Shown here piece after piece: positions 1-9,621 of a stretch of 26,111 nt of DNA. Under the pieces are notes generated by a model. It did no database searches, was not told the origin of the DNA, and saw nothing but the letters and a program-made list of their open reading frames with translations. Every line of letters starts with the position of its first letter. Position 1 is the first letter of the stretch. Source of the DNA: Leishmania donovani (taxonomy: Eukaryota > Euglenozoa > Kinetoplastea > Trypanosomatida > Trypanosomatidae); NCBI RefSeq assembly GCF_000227135.1, contig NC_018263.1, positions 1,459,007 to 1,485,117 of the forward strand. The letters are read 5' to 3'. Made by a program: the position numbers and the translations under genes.

Positions 1-236
1 CCAGCGAGTCGCTCACAGACAAGATCGTGGAGCTACGCTCGACCGTGAAGTTCCAGCTAAAGAAGGTGCTGTGCCTCGGCACCTGCGTCGGCCACATGGA
101 GATGAGCGAGGAGCAGCTCCGCCAGAACGTCACGATGGCGATCAACTTCCTCGTGTCGCTGCTGAAGAAGAACTGGCAGAACCTGAAGTCGGCGTACATC
201 AAGTCGACGATGGGCAAGCCGCAGCGCATCTACTAG
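1..236 (+). CDS. RPL10A: 60S ribosomal protein L10a, C-terminal part (partial at window start)
   Basis: This is the 3' end of the gene for large-subunit protein L10a (universal uL1 family), a component of the L1 stalk of the cytosolic ribosome, which helps release deacylated tRNA from the E site. The open frame runs in from the window edge (codons in phase from base 3) and ends at the TAG at 234-236, giving about 77 residues. The visible C-terminus contains the family's conserved stretches: a VKFQLKKVLCLGTCVGHM segment, an NVTMAINFLVSLLKKNWQN helix, and the terminal IKSTMGKPQRIY, nearly identical to the end of animal and plant L10a. The start and the first two thirds lie outside the window. 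The identity is firm because this protein is extremely conserved. The next gene, NAC beta, also acts at the ribosome, but co-location in a trypanosomatid unit does not by itself imply shared function. Confidence 0.95.
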   Translation, partial: SESLTDKIVELRSTVKFQLKKVLCLGTCVGHMEMSEEQLRQNVTMAINFLVSLLKKNWQNLKSAYIKSTMGKPQRIY

Positions 237-1195
237 GCACTTTCGATGCTCTCTCTTCCCTTCACTAGGATGCTTGTGTCTTGTGTGCGTGTGTGTTTCA
301 GGGGGTGGGGGCTTCTTCTGCGAACCGCGTATGCCCATGCTTGTGTGATGGCGGCTGGTACCACCACCGTTGCTGTCTCACGCGCGCGCACTCTCCCCTT
401 CGCCACCGTCGCAGGCGCACGACTCGCACAGCCTTTGTTCTGATTTCCTTCTTTTTGTTCTCATTTCCTCGATTTCCATTCAACCCCCCAAAGAAAGACG
501 AACATGCACAAAAAAACAAAAGGGGAGAGCCCGACGGACCCTGTGGAGCAGCGACGGGCAAGCGCCGCTGATCCGTAAGACTGGTGGAAAGTGAAAAGAG
601 ACTCGCGGGAGAAAACGGGGGAGAGTGAAGTCGTGAGTGTCCCCGCTTCTCTTCCGTCCCCTTCTCCTCTTCTCAGGCTCTCTCCCTCCTGCGTGCGCGA
701 TTCCGTTTCAACGGCAAAGCGCTTCCTCCCCGTTCTCTGCGTGTTGGGGGGATCGGCAGTCGGCACGCCGCCACATTCCAGCACCCCCGAGTTTGTGTAT
801 CCGCGCATGAGTTGCGGCGGCGGGGCCGGTGTCGGGTGGGGTGGGCACAATTCACTGGAGGGCTCGGAAGGGGTAAGCGTGCACCCAAAACAGAGCGTGC
901 CAAGCACGTGTGCCGGCGCCTGCTTTTCACATGCTCTCCTTCTCATCCCACTTTTGCCCCTCCGCCCCTTGCTACTGCACCCTCACACGCCCCATGCCAA
1001 ACACTCATGCACATCGGCGCCACACTCGCTTCTCCTGCACCAATGTTACTCGCCGTTCTCTTATGTTTTCATTCCTTGGCTGGCTATCCCTCACCCCCCC
1101 CCCAATTCCCCACCACCACCACGCACGTCTCTTCGCTACCGGAACGAGGAAGCAACTCACGACTGTCTTCGTAGCTTCAATCAACGCACTACAAA
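237..1195 (+). other. Intergenic region L10a to NAC-beta (3' UTR, polypyrimidine tract, 5' UTR)
   Basis: No convincing gene is seen here. The stretch has the low-complexity composition of Leishmania untranslated DNA: pyrimidine-rich blocks near 440-490, 640-690 and 935-990, a purine-rich block near 585-630, and a C run near 1096-1106. The open frames are rich in Pro, Ser, Cys and Arg with no recognisable domain. It should hold the L10a polyadenylation site and the trans-splice acceptor of the next gene. Confidence 0.7.
1050..1174 (+). promoter_or_regulatory. Probable polypyrimidine tract and spliced-leader acceptor for NAC-beta
   Basis: A C/T-rich stretch (about 1055-1130) precedes several AG dinucleotides. 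The closest to the start codon is the GTAG ending at 1174, preceded by a short pyrimidine run (GTCTTC), which would leave a 21-base 5' leader before the ATG at 1196. AGs near 1148 and 1152 are alternatives. Trans-splicing at an AG after a polypyrimidine tract is established for kinetoplastids. The exact site here is inferred. Confidence 0.4.
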
Positions 1196-1507
1196 ATGCC
1201 GATTACGCAGGAACAACTGAAGCGCCGCGCCGAGATGGTGCGCACCGGTGGCAAGGGCTCCATGCGCCGCACCACCAAGGCCCACCACAAGAGCACTGGC
1301 GATGACAAGAAGGTTCAGGTCACCCTCCGCCGCCTGGGCGTCACCCCCTTCAGCGATATCGACGAGGCCGTGTTCTACCGCCAGGACGGCAGCGCCTACT
1401 ACTTCTCCAAGCCGAAGGTGCAGGCCTCCATGCAGACGCAGTGCTTCGTGGTGTCGGGTGACTACGATGTAAAGTCCGCCGATGAGGTGGATGCCAAGAA
1501 GGACTAA
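1196..1507 (+). CDS. BTF3: Nascent polypeptide-associated complex beta subunit / BTF3-like
   Basis: This encodes 103 residues with the NAC beta (BTF3/EGD1) architecture. NAC is the alpha/beta heterodimer that binds near the ribosomal exit tunnel and shields emerging nascent chains in the cytosol. The start follows the family pattern (QLKRRAEMVRTGGKGSMRR, residues 7-25). It is followed by the NAC domain, with DDKKVQVTLRRLGV (36-49) and KPKVQAS, and a final strand near FVVSGDY. The ATG at 1196 sits in an ACAAAATG context just after a plausible splice acceptor. Two oddities are visible. The basic ribosome-binding patch, RRKKK in animals, is RRTTK here (24-28). The protein also stops soon after the NAC domain, so the tail found in longer animal homologues is absent. 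The second point is probably normal for trypanosomatids. The gene lies next to L10a, on the same strand. The family call is firm. The older name 'basic transcription factor 3a' need not imply a transcription role. Confidence 0.93.
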   Translation: MPITQEQLKRRAEMVRTGGKGSMRRTTKAHHKSTGDDKKVQVTLRRLGVTPFSDIDEAVFYRQDGSAYYFSKPKVQASMQTQCFVVSGDYDVKSADEVDAKKD

Positions 1508-1919
1508 GTTGCCAAGGCTTCTCTACGCCGCTCAGCTTCTCAGACACTGCTGTGAGCCCTCTCTTCTCTCCCCTCCACAAGCCGCCGCTGACCTCTCCCG
1601 CTGCCGCACCCTTGCTTCCTTCAAGAGGCGAAGGACAGTCGAGAGGGTTGGTGGGTGGAGAAGATGAGCCGCCACACAGCTGGTGGGAAAGGGTGAGCAA
1701 AGATAAAGACGGGAGGAGGCAGACAGACCGCGCGTCTGTTCTTCTCGCTACACCTGTTGTTTCGACCCTCCCCGCCTCACTCTCTGCCCCTCTTCTCTTC
1801 ACGTTGTGACGTGCGAACCTTTTCTTTCGTTCTTTTCTCGTCGCTCATTTACCTCAACACAAATGAATCAGCACAACAACAACGCGCACACACACGCGCA
1901 CGCATGCACAAGGACGCGC

Positions 1920-1939
1920 TTTTTTTTGGGGGGGGGGGG
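1920..1939. repeat. Adjacent homopolymers T8 then G12
   Basis: Eight T are followed directly by twelve G. The G run could slip in sequencing or join a G-quadruplex. It lies in the presumed 3' UTR of NAC-beta, and its exact length should be treated cautiously. Confidence 0.8.
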
Positions 1940-2376
1940 CGACAGTGGTTGCCGTCATGGATTGCAGCAGCAGCAAGACTTGCGCATTGAGACTCCCTAG
2001 TTTTCTAGCGACTCCCCCCTGAAAGCTGCTTGTGCTCCTTCCCTCTCTCTAATTACGAGCGTGCGAAGTGGCTGTGCGGCTCTGAGCGGATTTACGGGAC
2101 CGCGGAGTTTGGATAGGGGGTTAGGGTAGGTGGAACCGCTGCAGCAGGCGAGGCCTTGCATCTCTCTGTTCTCCTTATCCGCTTTTTTCTTTCCTCTCAC
2201 GCATGGCGGGTGTGCGGTGACGTCGTTGATGGTGTCTTTGGCCGCTGACGAGTTGAAGATACACTCACACGCATACGCGAGTGCGAGAGAGAAGCAGGGG
2301 AAGCAGAGAGGACGACAGTGCTGTTTCTGTTTGTGCCATGGCGGCTTTTCTCCCTTCCTTTCCCCATCCCCTAAGT

Positions 2377-2396
2377 CACACACACACACACACACA
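2377..2396. repeat. (CA)10 microsatellite
   Basis: Ten CA dinucleotides in an intergenic C/T-rich stretch, a common feature of Leishmania intergenic DNA. Confidence 0.9.
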
Positions 2397-3125
2397 TGCG
2401 TGCGAATCCAATGAATGCTCGCTCTCACTGTTACCGCTTCCTCAATGCTCTTCTTCCTTACCTCTCCGTTGCTCCCTTCCCCTTCGCTCATAAATCCGCG
2501 TTACGGCTTTACCAATCACACGGCACCACAAACCTATCAAAACTTCCAGTTTTTCTCCTCCCTGCATTCCACGCATTGCCGTGTTTCCGTTCTCCCTCAG
2601 GCATTCCGCGCCTCCGGTGTGTTTTCGATATCTACCGCTCTTTTCTCTCACCCTCTCTTAGGGTGCAGCCGGTTTGTCGCTTCTTCGTGTGTCTCCTCTC
2701 GCTCTCTCTCGGCGTGCCATTCGACTTTTATACGTACATAAATTTTTCCCGCTGGTGCTTCAGCAGCAGGAAAGGAACGCGCGACCGAGTCAGGCCAACG
2801 CGAAGGATCCCTTCCCCAACACAGAAAAAAAGAAGGGCATCACGCGCTTGCAGCTCCCCCTCTCTCTACCTCTTTCGTTTCTCCAGCTTTGTGGACTCTT
2901 GTGTGTTGCTGTTCTGTCTCCCTGTGCGACGTACACCACCCAGCCCATCTGAGGAAACACAGGAGTCGCTCACGCGCACGCGCACAAGAAGGAGGCTTAA
3001 GGCAATTATAGCGCCGTGAACGGCGCCTGTGAGCGAACAAGAGGAGATAGATTTCCTTCCGAGTGTAGTCTCGTCTTAGTGTCTTTCATCGCGTGCGCGC
3101 GCTCTCTCATATCTGCTGCCTACAA

Positions 3126-3245
3126 TTTTTTTTTTTAGGCTGTATTGCGTTTCTCGTTGCCGCGGCGCTCGCGTTCGAACGCCCCGTCTGACTTCAGTCT
3201 TTTTTTTTTTGACTCGTCTTTGCATTTTGTGCGGGTCTTGCGGAG
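3126..3245 (+). promoter_or_regulatory. Two candidate polypyrimidine tracts and splice acceptors for the MORN gene
   Basis: An 11-T run (3126-3136) is followed immediately by AG (3137-3138). A second 11-T run (3200-3210) is followed by its first AG at 3244-3245. Using the first gives a 118-base 5' leader, and using the second gives 11 bases. No ATG lies between the first acceptor and the ATG at 3257, so both routes give the same protein. The first is the more classical arrangement. Confidence 0.5.
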
Positions 3246-3256
3246 CAAACATCAAA

Positions 3257-4207
3257 ATGGACGCCATCAAGACGTACACGTACAAGTCCGGGGCCGTCTA
3301 CGAGGGCACCTTCGACGGCAACATGCGCTCCGGCCGCGGACACTGGACCCACCCGCAGGGAGAGAGGTACGAGGGTGAGTACAAGGACAACAAGCAGAAC
3401 GGTCTCGGCGTCTACATCTTCTCCGAGACAGGCAAGAAATACCTCGGCAACTGGGAGGCTGGGCAGATGAACGGTGTGGGCCTGTACTTCTTCAACCGCG
3501 ACTGCACCGCTTACTACTTCGGCAACTACACCAAGGACAAGAAGGATGGCGATGGTCACTACATGTACGAGACTGGCGTTATGACGACGCAGAAGTGGAA
3601 CATGGGTGCGCTGCTGCAGGAGGAGGAGACGCAGCCGTCGGAGATCGTGGAGTGCGCGGTGAAGATAAAGGAGTTGATGGACGCTGTGCGCGCGGTGGCG
3701 CCAAAGGAGTTGGGCGAGATGCCGCCACCGTCGGAGGTGCGCACTTTTCAATTCCCGTCCGGCGCCACGTACACGGGTCAGTATTTTGGCACCAAGAAAC
3801 ACGGTCGTGGCTATTGGCTGCACCCGGAGGGCGATAGCTACGAGGGTCAGTTCGATAACAACCACCACAGCGGCTGGGGCGTCTATGTGATCGGCCGCAG
3901 TGGCAAGAAATACGTGGGCCACTGGCGCAACGGCAAGATGAACGGTATCGGCGTGTACTTCTTCAACCCGCAGGAGACAGAGTACTACGTAGGCCTGTAC
4001 CGCGACGATGTGAAGAACGGCCGTGGCATGTACCACTTCGCGGAGAGCGGCGCTAGCATGGTCCAGATGTGGGAGAACGGCGTGCTGCGACAGGAGATGG
4101 AGGCCGACGAGGCCACTGGGAAGGCGTACGAGGCGGCTATTCGAAAGATCGTAGAGGTTGTGAAGCCGTACGCGCCAAACTACGAACCGGTGACGTTCGG
4201 GTCCTGA
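3257..4207 (+). CDS. MORN repeat protein (two blocks of four repeats)
   Basis: This encodes 316 residues made almost wholly of MORN repeats (pattern YEGxxxxxxxxGxGxxxxxxGxx), which form curved beta-sheet platforms found in basal-body, flagellar and cytoskeletal scaffolds and in some membrane-junction proteins. Repeats 1-4 lie at about residues 15-108. A non-repeat linker of about 60 residues (rich in Glu and Ala) follows, then repeats 5-8 at about 172-265. The blocks align repeat by repeat, for example NGVGLYFFN with NGIGVYFFN, which indicates an internal duplication. A C-terminal tail of about 45 residues is partly acidic and ends in EPVTFGS. The frame is open upstream of 3257, but that ATG is the first after either candidate acceptor and begins the conserved sequence. 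There are no signal peptide, membrane segments or catalytic residues. A flagellar role (for example RSPH1-like) is possible but not shown. The MORN call is firm and the function is not. Confidence 0.92.
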   Translation: MDAIKTYTYKSGAVYEGTFDGNMRSGRGHWTHPQGERYEGEYKDNKQNGLGVYIFSETGKKYLGNWEAGQMNGVGLYFFNRDCTAYYFGNYTKDKKDGDGHYMYETGVMTTQKWNMGALLQEEETQPSEIVECAVKIKELMDAVRAVAPKELGEMPPPSEVRTFQFPSGATYTGQYFGTKKHGRGYWLHPEGDSYEGQFDNNHHSGWGVYVIGRSGKKYVGHWRNGKMNGIGVYFFNPQETEYYVGLYRDDVKNGRGMYHFAESGASMVQMWENGVLRQEMEADEATGKAYEAAIRKIVEVVKPYAPNYEPVTFGS

Positions 4208-6570
4208 TACTATGTCCTTCAAAGGTGTGCTAGCGGAGACAATTGGAGAGAAAGCCCGAAGAGAAGAGCAGGAGGAGAGAGATAGCAGGCGAGGAGACTT
4301 CTATTTTTCCTTCTTCCTTCTTGCATCCACAAGGCGCACCGCAGCAGAGCTGGCGATTCCTCCTCTGCATCTCTTCTTTTGTGCCCCCTCCCCCTCCCCC
4401 TTGATGTGCTCTCGTGTGGATCGCCGGCATCGAAATCGGATTTACCGTTGCGTAAGCTGCCTCGGTGCATCTTTGCCCCTCCCTTCCCTCCTTCACTCCG
4501 CCTTCGTCTTTCCTGGAGGCATCGCACTGCGGCATAGCGGAAGGGCGCCTCTGTGTGCGCATAAAACTCCAACAAAGGGCGTAGGCGCCTTCTCTCTCTC
4601 TCTGTGGGTGCGTCTGCGTTTCTCGGCTATTCGGTGCTCTCGTATGCATGTGGTGGCAGGGAGTCGCAGGTGTACGTGAGCATGTTGGGGTAGATGTGTG
4701 CCTCTTGATGGGAGGCGTGTGCGCGTGTGTGCGCCACCAGGGGTGTATGTGTGGTTTTCTCCTTCTCTTTTTTCGGGCTGCATGCCTTGCAGATTTCCGT
4801 TCCGTCTTCTTCCGTGAGGGTGCGCATGAATCGTTGTCTACACATTCAAGAGACAGCTCATGTTTCTCCCCTTCCTCATCTAGTGGCGCGCGCTCGGGCT
4901 GAAGAGCAGAAACGAGCGCCACCAAGAGCAAAGAGCGTGTCGGCGTGTGTGTGGGCGAGCACTTTTTTTTGTCGAAGTCTTTGCTTTTGGCTCACATAAA
5001 TCAGCGCCTGTGTGCAGTACCCAGCGTTGTGCGAACTACGACAAGAAAGACCTTCAGAGAGAGACGAGTGTTGTTGCAGGTGGGCGTTCCTCTCGATCTT
5101 TATGACAGCAGAGCATCTCTTCGATAGGGCGTATAAAGGACAGGCAGTGATGCAAATAGCAAGCAACAACAACAACGACGGGAACTTCACAAGAGCCCGC
5201 GAGACACCAAGTATGCCCGCGCTGCAGGGACGCAGAGAGCTCGTAAAGGAGTGGAGAAGGGGTACCGTTTGCATAACGCGCGGAGTTAGAGGTGAGGCGA
5301 CGTGCGCGATGACGCTCGATGCAGCGGCGTTCGTTGTGTAGACACTGTCGCCTGTGCGGTATCGCGGGCAAAAGCGCGAAAGGTGGTCTGTGGGGCCCTG
5401 CTGTCTTCTCCGGATGAAGGAGCACTCTCTCACGCTTCCTCGGTGCGACGGCGCCGGTACTGCTGCGACGCCGAGGCTGTGGTACCCGTTCTCCGGACGT
5501 CGTGAAGCCTTCTCGCTCGTCTCCTCGTTTCTTGTCCTGCTCGGTCTCTTGTTTCCTCCATGCACATGCTCTTGCGCACCCGCGCACACCGCCGCACAGC
5601 TGCCTGTGCTCTGTGAGCCGATATGGAAGCATATATGCATACATATGTACTGCGTGCTGTGCGTATCTTCCGCACCCGCCTCGTTGCCTCATTGCTTTCT
5701 CTCCCTCCGGCTCTTTTTTATTTGTCCTTCCCTCTCAACTTAGTCTCCCTGCTCCCGCTACGCCCCTCATCATTTTTCGCATGGGCGTGCGCTGAACTTT
5801 CCTCTTGGTCACGCACGTGCAAGTCATTAGCGTTGCAGCGTCTGCTATCAAACCTCATAGATCAGCGTGGCGCGACACCCATGCTTTGACTGCAGTGCTG
5901 CGTTTCTCTGTCTTCGCTCCTGCGTGTTCTCAGCGCGCTGCGGGTGTACGTCTATTATTGCATGTTTTCCCCTTCCCTTAGATCCGCATCCGCTTCCCAT
6001 TCAGCAATCGTGTGTTTGCTTGGAGTGCCACGTCTCTTCGGTCTGTGGCGCGCACAATCGTCTCCGTGCCGGCTCTCTGCTTCAGAGCTGGGCCAGGCAC
6101 GTGTTGCTTGTCTGCACCTTGGCTTAGCTGCGCCCAACGCACGCACACCGACATACACTCACGCCGGGACTCCTCACTCCTTTTCCCTTTCTCGTCCTCG
6201 ACAGCCACGCGGAGGCGGAAGGAAAGGCGAGTGAGAGACGGTGGACAACCCCCCTCCCCCCAACAAAAAAAAACGAAGGCGGATAGAATGACACCATAGA
6301 AGCGAGAAAAAGAAAGGCGAACAAGCACCAGGCGACGACCACCACCCAGCCGACAAGAGTATTGCCAAGCGACGGTCGCGTCCGGGCTCTGGTGTAGGTG
6401 GAGTCGACTGCATAGCGGTCTCATCAGACTCTCTTTCCGCTCCGTTTTCTTCGCAGCGCGCACGCGCACTGTGTGCTGGGTAGTGACACGACGGGCGGCA
6501 TCCGCTCCTCTCTCCCTGATTGCCATTTTCGATCCACCAACTCCGTTCTCCGTAATAATCACTTTATCTT
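4208..6570 (+). other. Intergenic region MORN protein to CH-domain protein
   Basis: About 2.4 kb without a convincing gene. It begins with a purine-rich block just after the MORN stop (4240-4295), then alternates C/T-rich and mixed segments. Small repeats include AAC units near 5164-5177 and an AT-rich, partly palindromic patch near 5630-5650. A 254-codon minus-strand frame (4876-5640) has no recognisable domain and opposes every real gene, so I treat it as chance. Confidence 0.6.
6428..6456 (+). promoter_or_regulatory. Polypyrimidine tract and splice acceptor for the CH-domain gene
   Basis: A C/T-rich run (about 6430-6452) ends in TTCGCAG, with the AG at 6455-6456. From there to 6571 there is no ATG, so the first start codon after splicing would be 6571, leaving a 114-base leader. 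This supports the chosen start. Confidence 0.55.
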
Positions 6571-9474
6571 ATGCGTGTAATGAGCGAATCCATCTTGCTC
6601 GGCAAAGCAGAGTTGCTCGCCTGGGCCGCCAGCGTCACTGGCATCTCTCCCTGCGACAAGTACGGCGACTTGAAGGATGGGCTCATCTACCTCGCCTTGA
6701 CACGGCAGCTTTTCCCTGGTGAGATCGACAACGCTATTGTGCGCCTACAGCGGCGCGGTACCCGTGATGCTGCCAAGAACTGGTCTCTGCTCACCAGTTG
6801 CCTTCGGCGCCATGGGATCCCGACCCACTTGTGCAGTCAACAGGCTGTTGAGCGCGGACACACACGGTACTGCTTCAACCTGCTGGTTCTCTTTTACTTC
6901 CTAGTGCGCTTAGCCCGAGGCCATCAGTTCGCCGTGGACTTTGCACAGCCGGTAGATCCTCAGCTAGCTGCTTTTCTGCAGTCCCCCGAAAGCGTGCTCG
7001 CCGTGGAGCGCAGAGTGGACATGGGCTTCAGCGAGTGCAGCAGCAGCAATGTGGGTGTGTCCGCCATAGACGAAGAGGAGGCGGGTGGGCAAGCGGACTC
7101 TGGTGCCCCGCGCAGCGTTACCCGTTTGTCATCCCCTCCATCAGTTGCCACAGCGCCCACGACGGCAACGCCGGCGGTGCCGCTGAGACTGCCTCTCCGC
7201 TCTACCGCTTTATCAGCTGACACCTCTTCAAATCATGTCGCCCCACCGCTGCGGTGGATGTGGGCACACGAGCAGAGCTCGGCACGCGCTTTCCAGGATG
7301 CCGGTGCTTGGCGCGCACCCAGCAGGTGTAACAATAGGGGCACGGAATATTCTAAGCACTCGCCACGCGGGGCTTGCGACTCGACGTTAGTCCATGGCGC
7401 GGCACGCGCACCTGCAACTTCTGGCGGCGAGCTCGTCGCGGCAACGCTGCCGCCTCCATCCTCTCTCTTGCGCCCCTCTCCATCAACTGCGTGCGCTCCT
7501 CACCTTTACACGCAGAACCAGCTGCTAAGGGAGGAACTGGAGCACGTCAAGGCAGTCAGCCAGCTGCTTCTAACGCAGCAGCGCGGGTCGGAGGCGGCGG
7601 TCGAGATGCGCGCGTCTGCCACTCTGCACAATCAGCTAGCAAAGGCAGAGCTCGACCATCTACACGCCATTCGACAGTTGGAGGTGACACTGACAGCGGC
7701 GTCAGTGCACGATGGCGGCGCCAACGCTGCACCGTCGCCGCAACAATGGGCAGCACTTGCGCATCGAGCGGAGGCTGCAGAGGCCACTGCGGTTCAGTTG
7801 TATCGCGAATATCACGAAAGCCAGCAAGTGTACGACTCCACGCTGCAGCAGCTTCGTCAGGTGTTCTGCTCCATCGCGGATATTGCGGCAGCGACTCTCT
7901 CGTCAATGCCATCCAACTCCGACAGCGCAGATGCTGCCGCGTACGAGGAGACCGTGACAGCTGCGATGATGGCGCAACTCACCGGCGTGCCCGCTATGCG
8001 AAAGGATGCATTTTGTGCACAGATGCGCGCGCTGCTACTGACGTTGAGCAGCCTACGTAGCACAAATGCACGTCTTCAGATGGATGCAGCATCGGTGTCG
8101 CCCTATCGTGACTCCGGCGATGCGACAAGAGATTGCGCGTCGAGCTTCAGCGCCTTGCACGCATCTTCTTCTCTCCCGCTCGAGCGAGAGAGTCTCAAGA
8201 TGGCGTGCGCAGAGGCCCGCAACGCCTGTCACGGTGCGAACCCGGTCGTGCAGCGCGCCTTGCAACGCCTCACGCGTCTTGTCGACATCCTCAGCAGTGC
8301 CCTTGACGCGGCGCGCCAGGACCGAGATAGGTGGGAGCGGCGGTGCCGGCGCGCGGAAACCGCTACCGCCCAAGCCGATGCAGCCTCACAGGGAGCGCGT
8401 GCAGAGGGTGAGGCGCAGTGGCAGCAGGACTTGGTAGCGCACACTGTAGCCTCTAGCACCTGCATAGACGAGCTTTCTCGGTTGTCCCGGGAGCGTTGTG
8501 TGCGGGCAGCGCAAGCCCATCAGGAGAGCCAAAGTCTCTGCAGTCAGGTACAGGAGGTACTTGCAATGGTGTTCTCCACAGCTGGCACCCACGAAGTGCA
8601 GTGGGCAAGCGATGAGCTGGTCGCATTGCTAGGCGCGTACGCCAGAGAACGAGCATCAAATCCAGCCATGGAAGAAGCACTTGCCGAGCAAGCAGAAACC
8701 ATAGCCGCGTTGCGGGCAGATCTTCGGCGGCAGCGGGAGGCGCGGGAGCGAGCAGAGGCGCAGTTGAGCGATGGCGAGCGACGAAGACAGGTGCTGGAGC
8801 GCAAGGGTGCCGCACGACAGGCCCAGCTTCGCAGCGCCACCGAGAAGCTCGGAACGCAGAGGAATGACTCTCAAGCGCACGCAGCGACGCTGCACCGTGC
8901 GCTGCTGGAAGAGACCTCCACTACTTCATCGACCGCACTCGCTAGTACACCGCTCGCAAAGCCCTCTGCGGCTGCCACACGTGGCACACAAGAGCACATT
9001 GCAGCCAGTGGCGCGGCACCGTTGACAGAGGCTTCTCGCCACGCAGAGAGCACGCCGTACCGCAGTACAGCTCATTCGCTGTACTCTTCACCTCACCTGA
9101 CCGGCGCCTTACGCTCCCCCGCTACGCCCGATGACGACATGGACAATGCCGAGGAGCGCCGTCTAATCGATCACCACCACCGCTTTCAGAGCGGCTTGCA
9201 CAAGCAACACGCCTCGCCGTTGCCTTCTCCGTTAGCCTCGGCCTCGTTGCCTTCCTCTAGAGCCACCACTGCAGAGGCTGATGTACCGAGGGCGCTATCG
9301 ACGGAGCGGGTCGCTGCGAGGGCCGGCCTAGCTGCGCCGACTGCTTCGCCGGCCAGAAGCACGCGGTCATCGACGGATCACCCCGCAGCTGCCTCGGCCC
9401 CGCCACTCTTGCTGTCAGCGGCGGAGCTTGAGCGGCGGAAGCAAGCGATTTTGCGCAAGTACGACGCTGCATAA
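6571..9474 (+). CDS. EB1-like calponin-homology domain protein with long coiled coils
   Basis: This encodes 967 residues. The N-terminus (about 8-115) resembles the calponin-homology fold of EB1/CLAMP/NDC80-type microtubule-binding proteins: KAELLAWAASVTGIS, then YGDLKDGLIYLALTRQLFPGEID, a central AAKNWSLLTSCLRRHGI helix and a CFNLLVLFYFLVRLA helix. A disordered Ser/Ala/Pro-rich linker follows (about 120-310). Coiled-coil stretches follow at about 311-375, 390-445, 557-640 and 699-765, the last strongly charged. A second disordered region (about 770-945) precedes a short terminal helix, ELERRKQAILRKYDAA. There is no motor, kinase or EF-hand motif. The layout suggests a microtubule- or basal-body-associated scaffold, but that is inference. 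The ATG at 6571 is the first after the proposed acceptor. A second in-frame ATG at 6580 would remove only three residues and cannot be excluded. It lies downstream of the MORN gene on the same strand, and both may be cytoskeletal. The specific protein is not recognised. Confidence 0.88.
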   Translation: MRVMSESILLGKAELLAWAASVTGISPCDKYGDLKDGLIYLALTRQLFPGEIDNAIVRLQRRGTRDAAKNWSLLTSCLRRHGIPTHLCSQQAVERGHTRYCFNLLVLFYFLVRLARGHQFAVDFAQPVDPQLAAFLQSPESVLAVERRVDMGFSECSSSNVGVSAIDEEEAGGQADSGAPRSVTRLSSPPSVATAPTTATPAVPLRLPLRSTALSADTSSNHVAPPLRWMWAHEQSSARAFQDAGAWRAPSRCNNRGTEYSKHSPRGACDSTLVHGAARAPATSGGELVAATLPPPSSLLRPSPSTACAPHLYTQNQLLREELEHVKAVSQLLLTQQRGSEAAVEMRASATLHNQLAKAELDHLHAIRQLEVTLTAASVHDGGANAAPSPQQWAALAHRAEAAEATAVQLYREYHESQQVYDSTLQQLRQVFCSIADIAAATLSSMPSNSDSADAAAYEETVTAAMMAQLTGVPAMRKDAFCAQMRALLLTLSSLRSTNARLQMDAASVSPYRDSGDATRDCASSFSALHASSSLPLERESLKMACAEARNACHGANPVVQRALQRLTRLVDILSSALDAARQDRDRWERRCRRAETATAQADAASQGARAEGEAQWQQDLVAHTVASSTCIDELSRLSRERCVRAAQAHQESQSLCSQVQEVLAMVFSTAGTHEVQWASDELVALLGAYARERASNPAMEEALAEQAETIAALRADLRRQREARERAEAQLSDGERRRQVLERKGAARQAQLRSATEKLGTQRNDSQAHAATLHRALLEETSTTSSTALASTPLAKPSAAATRGTQEHIAASGAAPLTEASRHAESTPYRSTAHSLYSSPHLTGALRSPATPDDDMDNAEERRLIDHHHRFQSGLHKQHASPLPSPLASASLPSSRATTAEADVPRALSTERVAARAGLAAPTASPARSTRSSTDHPAAASAPPLLLSAAELERRKQAILRKYDAA

Positions 9475-9602
9475 CTCTGCGGAGAAGCGGAAGAAGAGGT
9501 TTTGAAAGAAGAGGGAATCGACTGCGGTTGCACGCTCCCGATTTTTCAAGCAGCCAGTTGAGGGCGGTGCATGCGAATACACCAGCGCACGCCCACTCAG
9601 CG

Positions 9603-9621
9603 ACACACACACACACACACA
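9603..9621. repeat. CA microsatellite
   Basis: Nine to ten uninterrupted AC/CA dinucleotides followed by AAACATGCACATG, in the presumed 3' UTR of the CH-domain gene. Confidence 0.9.

Larger units (their letters stand above)
1508..3256 (+). other. Intergenic region NAC-beta to MORN protein
   Basis: About 1.7 kb without a convincing gene. It contains a T8-G12 homopolymer junction (1920-1939), a CA microsatellite (2377-2396), long C/T-rich stretches (2420-2720) and two T runs just before the next gene. The open frames on both strands are low-complexity and have no family signature. It probably comprises the NAC-beta 3' UTR and the MORN gene's 5' UTR. Confidence 0.65.

Noticed and set aside
2114..2131. 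A telomere-like GGGGGTTAGGGTAGG stretch
   Set aside because: Only one full TTAGGG unit with an imperfect neighbour. A chance match is likely, and nothing else suggests an internal telomere.
3209..3256. An extended MORN protein start at 3209
   Set aside because: The codon is TTG inside the T run. The first ATG is 3257, where the conserved sequence starts.
3194..4222. A 342-codon minus-strand open frame across the MORN gene
   Set aside because: It is the antisense shadow of a GC-rich-third-position gene. It has no domain, is rich in Val/Leu/His as expected from reading MORN codons backwards, and opposes every real gene here.
4876..5640. A 254-codon minus-strand frame in the MORN to CH-domain intergenic region
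   Set aside because: Low similarity to any family I know, biased composition and wrong strand. No credible promoter or splice context was seen.
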